A stretch of 64,000 nucleotides of DNA from Fuscovulum ytuae (GTDB taxonomy: Bacteria > Pseudomonadota > Alphaproteobacteria > Rhodobacterales > Rhodobacteraceae). A program made the position numbers and the translations under genes. Below are positions 63,097-64,000 of this stretch, in pieces. The DNA lies in contig NZ_CP124535.1 of the NCBI RefSeq assembly GCF_029953595.1, positions 2,587,001-2,651,000 of the forward strand. Reading direction: 5' to 3'. The notes beneath the pieces were generated by a model. That model had not been told where the DNA came from, did no database searches, and saw only the letters and a list, made by a program, of their open reading frames with translations. How positions within the stretch are numbered: the first letter of the stretch is position 1; every line of letters starts with the position of its first letter.

Positions 63097-63732
63097 TCAG
63101 CTGTTGGGTAGAATCCCCCCGGCCATGACCGATACCCAGCGCGACGGTTGGCGCGGATCTTGCAGACGCAGGAAAGTGTAGCCGGTTTTCTGCCACGGCA
63201 GGATGCGGCTGTTCATGTTATCGAGGACGAGGTCCTGCGTTCCGGTGCGAAGGATGAGAACGGCATGGGGTTGGCGCTTGCGATCCAGCACGACGGCAAT
63301 GAGAAGTTGCTCCGCAGGGATTCCCACGCGGATCAGTTCGCGCTTTTTGTAAAGCGCGTAATCTTCGCAGTCGCCGCCGCGCGCGGTGGGAAGGGACCAG
63401 CGTTCCATGATGCGGTATTGGTTCAAGTCCGAGATCGGCCGGATGCTGCGATTGGCGCGGGAGTTCACGGTGCGCACCGTTTGCATCAGCGCGTCATCGA
63501 CCAGAATGGTGCGGTTGGATTTCGCACAGGCCCAGTCATACGTCGCGCAAATGCCCTGTGCGCCAGGGGGGGGCGTCACCTCAGCCCGGATTGGGATGAT
63601 GTCGGCCGAAGGGCGACGCGCATCGATAGCCATGGCGGGCATGGTGGCAGCCATACCGAGCAGAACGGCAAGCACGGCGGCCCCTGCGCGATGCGCAAAG
63701 AAGTGCCGGAAACGGTGCGGGCGAGCGAGCAT
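63097..63732 (-). CDS. LapG-like transglutaminase-like cysteine protease (BTLCP)
   Basis: Periplasmic cysteine protease of 211 residues. It has a signal peptide (about 8-36, VLAVLLGMAATMPAMA) and a BTLCP (DUF920) catalytic domain. The catalytic Cys is in TARGGDCEDYALYKKREL (about 124), the His in KRQPHAVLILRTG (about 158) and the Asp in LVLDNMNSRILPW (about 172). LapG releases LapA-type adhesins by cutting near their N-terminus when cyclic-di-GMP is low. The adhesin gene of this window is the obvious candidate substrate, although about 30 kb away. No LapD-like receptor is seen here. The ATG at 63732 gives a normal signal peptide; an ATG 69 bases upstream is possible. Confidence 0.85.
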   Translation of the reverse strand: MLARPHRFRHFFAHRAGAAVLAVLLGMAATMPAMAIDARRPSADIIPIRAEVTPPPGAQGICATYDWACAKSNRTILVDDALMQTVRTVNSRANRSIRPISDLNQYRIMERWSLPTARGGDCEDYALYKKRELIRVGIPAEQLLIAVVLDRKRQPHAVLILRTGTQDLVLDNMNSRILPWQKTGYTFLRLQDPRQPSRWVSVMAGGILPNS

Positions 63733-63902
63733 GGTGGTCCCCGAAGATAAGCAGAGCAGCGGGGACAGAGGACATTTTGCAGGCGGCGTGGGTGGGGCCA
63801 AAAAAAGGCAATATCAGCACATCTCTGGGACGGAGAAGGGGCAGAATTGCAACCAATAGGGGTAGTTAGGGGAAGAACTCGCTTATTGGTTATAAATTAG
63901 CA

Positions 63903-64000
63903 TCAGTGACGGGCATCCGTTCGTATGGGGTCGAACAGCAGACGTAGCCCATTTAAGACCACAAGAAGCGTGCCACCTTCGTGCCCGATCACCGCTAGGG
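63903..64000 (-). CDS. C-terminal end of a metal-transporting P-type ATPase (partial)
   Basis: On the minus strand the right edge of the window translates to 31 codons plus stop. They contain LAVIGHEGGTLLVVLNGLRL followed by LFDPIRTDARH. The (H/D)EG-(G/S)TLLV-x-LN-x-LRLL string is the typical last transmembrane segment of P1B-type heavy-metal ATPases (CadA/ZntA/CopA). The rest lies beyond base 64000. The fragment is short, so the family call rests on this one motif. Confidence 0.68.
   Translation of the reverse strand, partial: LAVIGHEGGTLLVVLNGLRLLFDPIRTDARH

Overview
The window looks like chromosomal DNA of a GC-rich alphaproteobacterium, most likely of the Rhodobacterales (Rhodobacter/Gemmobacter/Tabrizicola-like). 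I infer this from the high G+C content, the dnaK-dnaJ and rimP-nusA-ylxR-infB gene order, a BapA/LapA-type type I secreted adhesin, and a protein with a VPLPA/PEP-CTERM-like C-terminus. No rRNA, tRNA, insertion sequence, phage module or CRISPR array was found. Intergenic spaces are short, many genes overlap as ATGA, and the only gene-free stretch over 300 bases is about 59152-59860.

Layout. 1-9.7 kb: cysQ-kdsB (PAP phosphatase, CMP-Kdo synthesis), a capsule-type ABC-2 permease, alkB, dnaK-dnaJ with a possible heat-shock promoter and a clear terminator, a RadC-family gene, a solute-binding/OmpA fusion and an unknown envelope protein. 9.8-15.6 kb: secA, a parvulin, argJ-mutT and a 48-residue small ORF. 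15.7-23.1 kb: the rimP-nusA-ylxR-infB operon with a hairpin and T-run just before rimP, then pip and ubiG. 23.2-25.6 kb: an orphan pair of GlpP/GlpQ-like permeases and a VPLPA-CTERM-like protein.

25.6-33.7 kb: a complete type I secretion operon (adhesin, TolC-like, ABC, HlyD). The BTLCP/LapG-type protease that typically cuts such adhesins is encoded about 30 kb away, at 63.1 kb. 33.8-43.8 kb: a divergent amino-sugar locus. Leftward it carries a divergent murQ, a complete CUT1 sugar ABC transporter and a Gfo/Idh/MocA oxidoreductase. Rightward it carries a BadF-type sugar kinase, a GntR/UTRA regulator, a SIS deaminase and nagA. The two promoters carry the same 19-base element in opposite orientation. 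The set predicts salvage of N-acetylmuramic acid, or a related peptidoglycan sugar, through an ABC transporter.

43.8-52.7 kb: two TetR regulators, a large TMADH/N-methylproline-demethylase-like flavoenzyme and a six-gene operon (polyamine-type ABC transporter, metallo-beta-lactamase-fold protein, agmatinase-family ureohydrolase), probably for catabolism of a guanidino compound. 52.7-59.1 kb: a TPR/glycosyltransferase-like protein and a TetR-controlled RND efflux system with a 16-base palindromic operator. 59.2-64 kb: a secreted, extremely acidic protein made largely of two families of perfect tandem repeats, a TPR-sulfotransferase, the LapG-like protease and, at the right edge, the last 31 codons of a probable metal P-type ATPase.

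All family assignments rest on motif and sequence recognition by eye. No database search was run.
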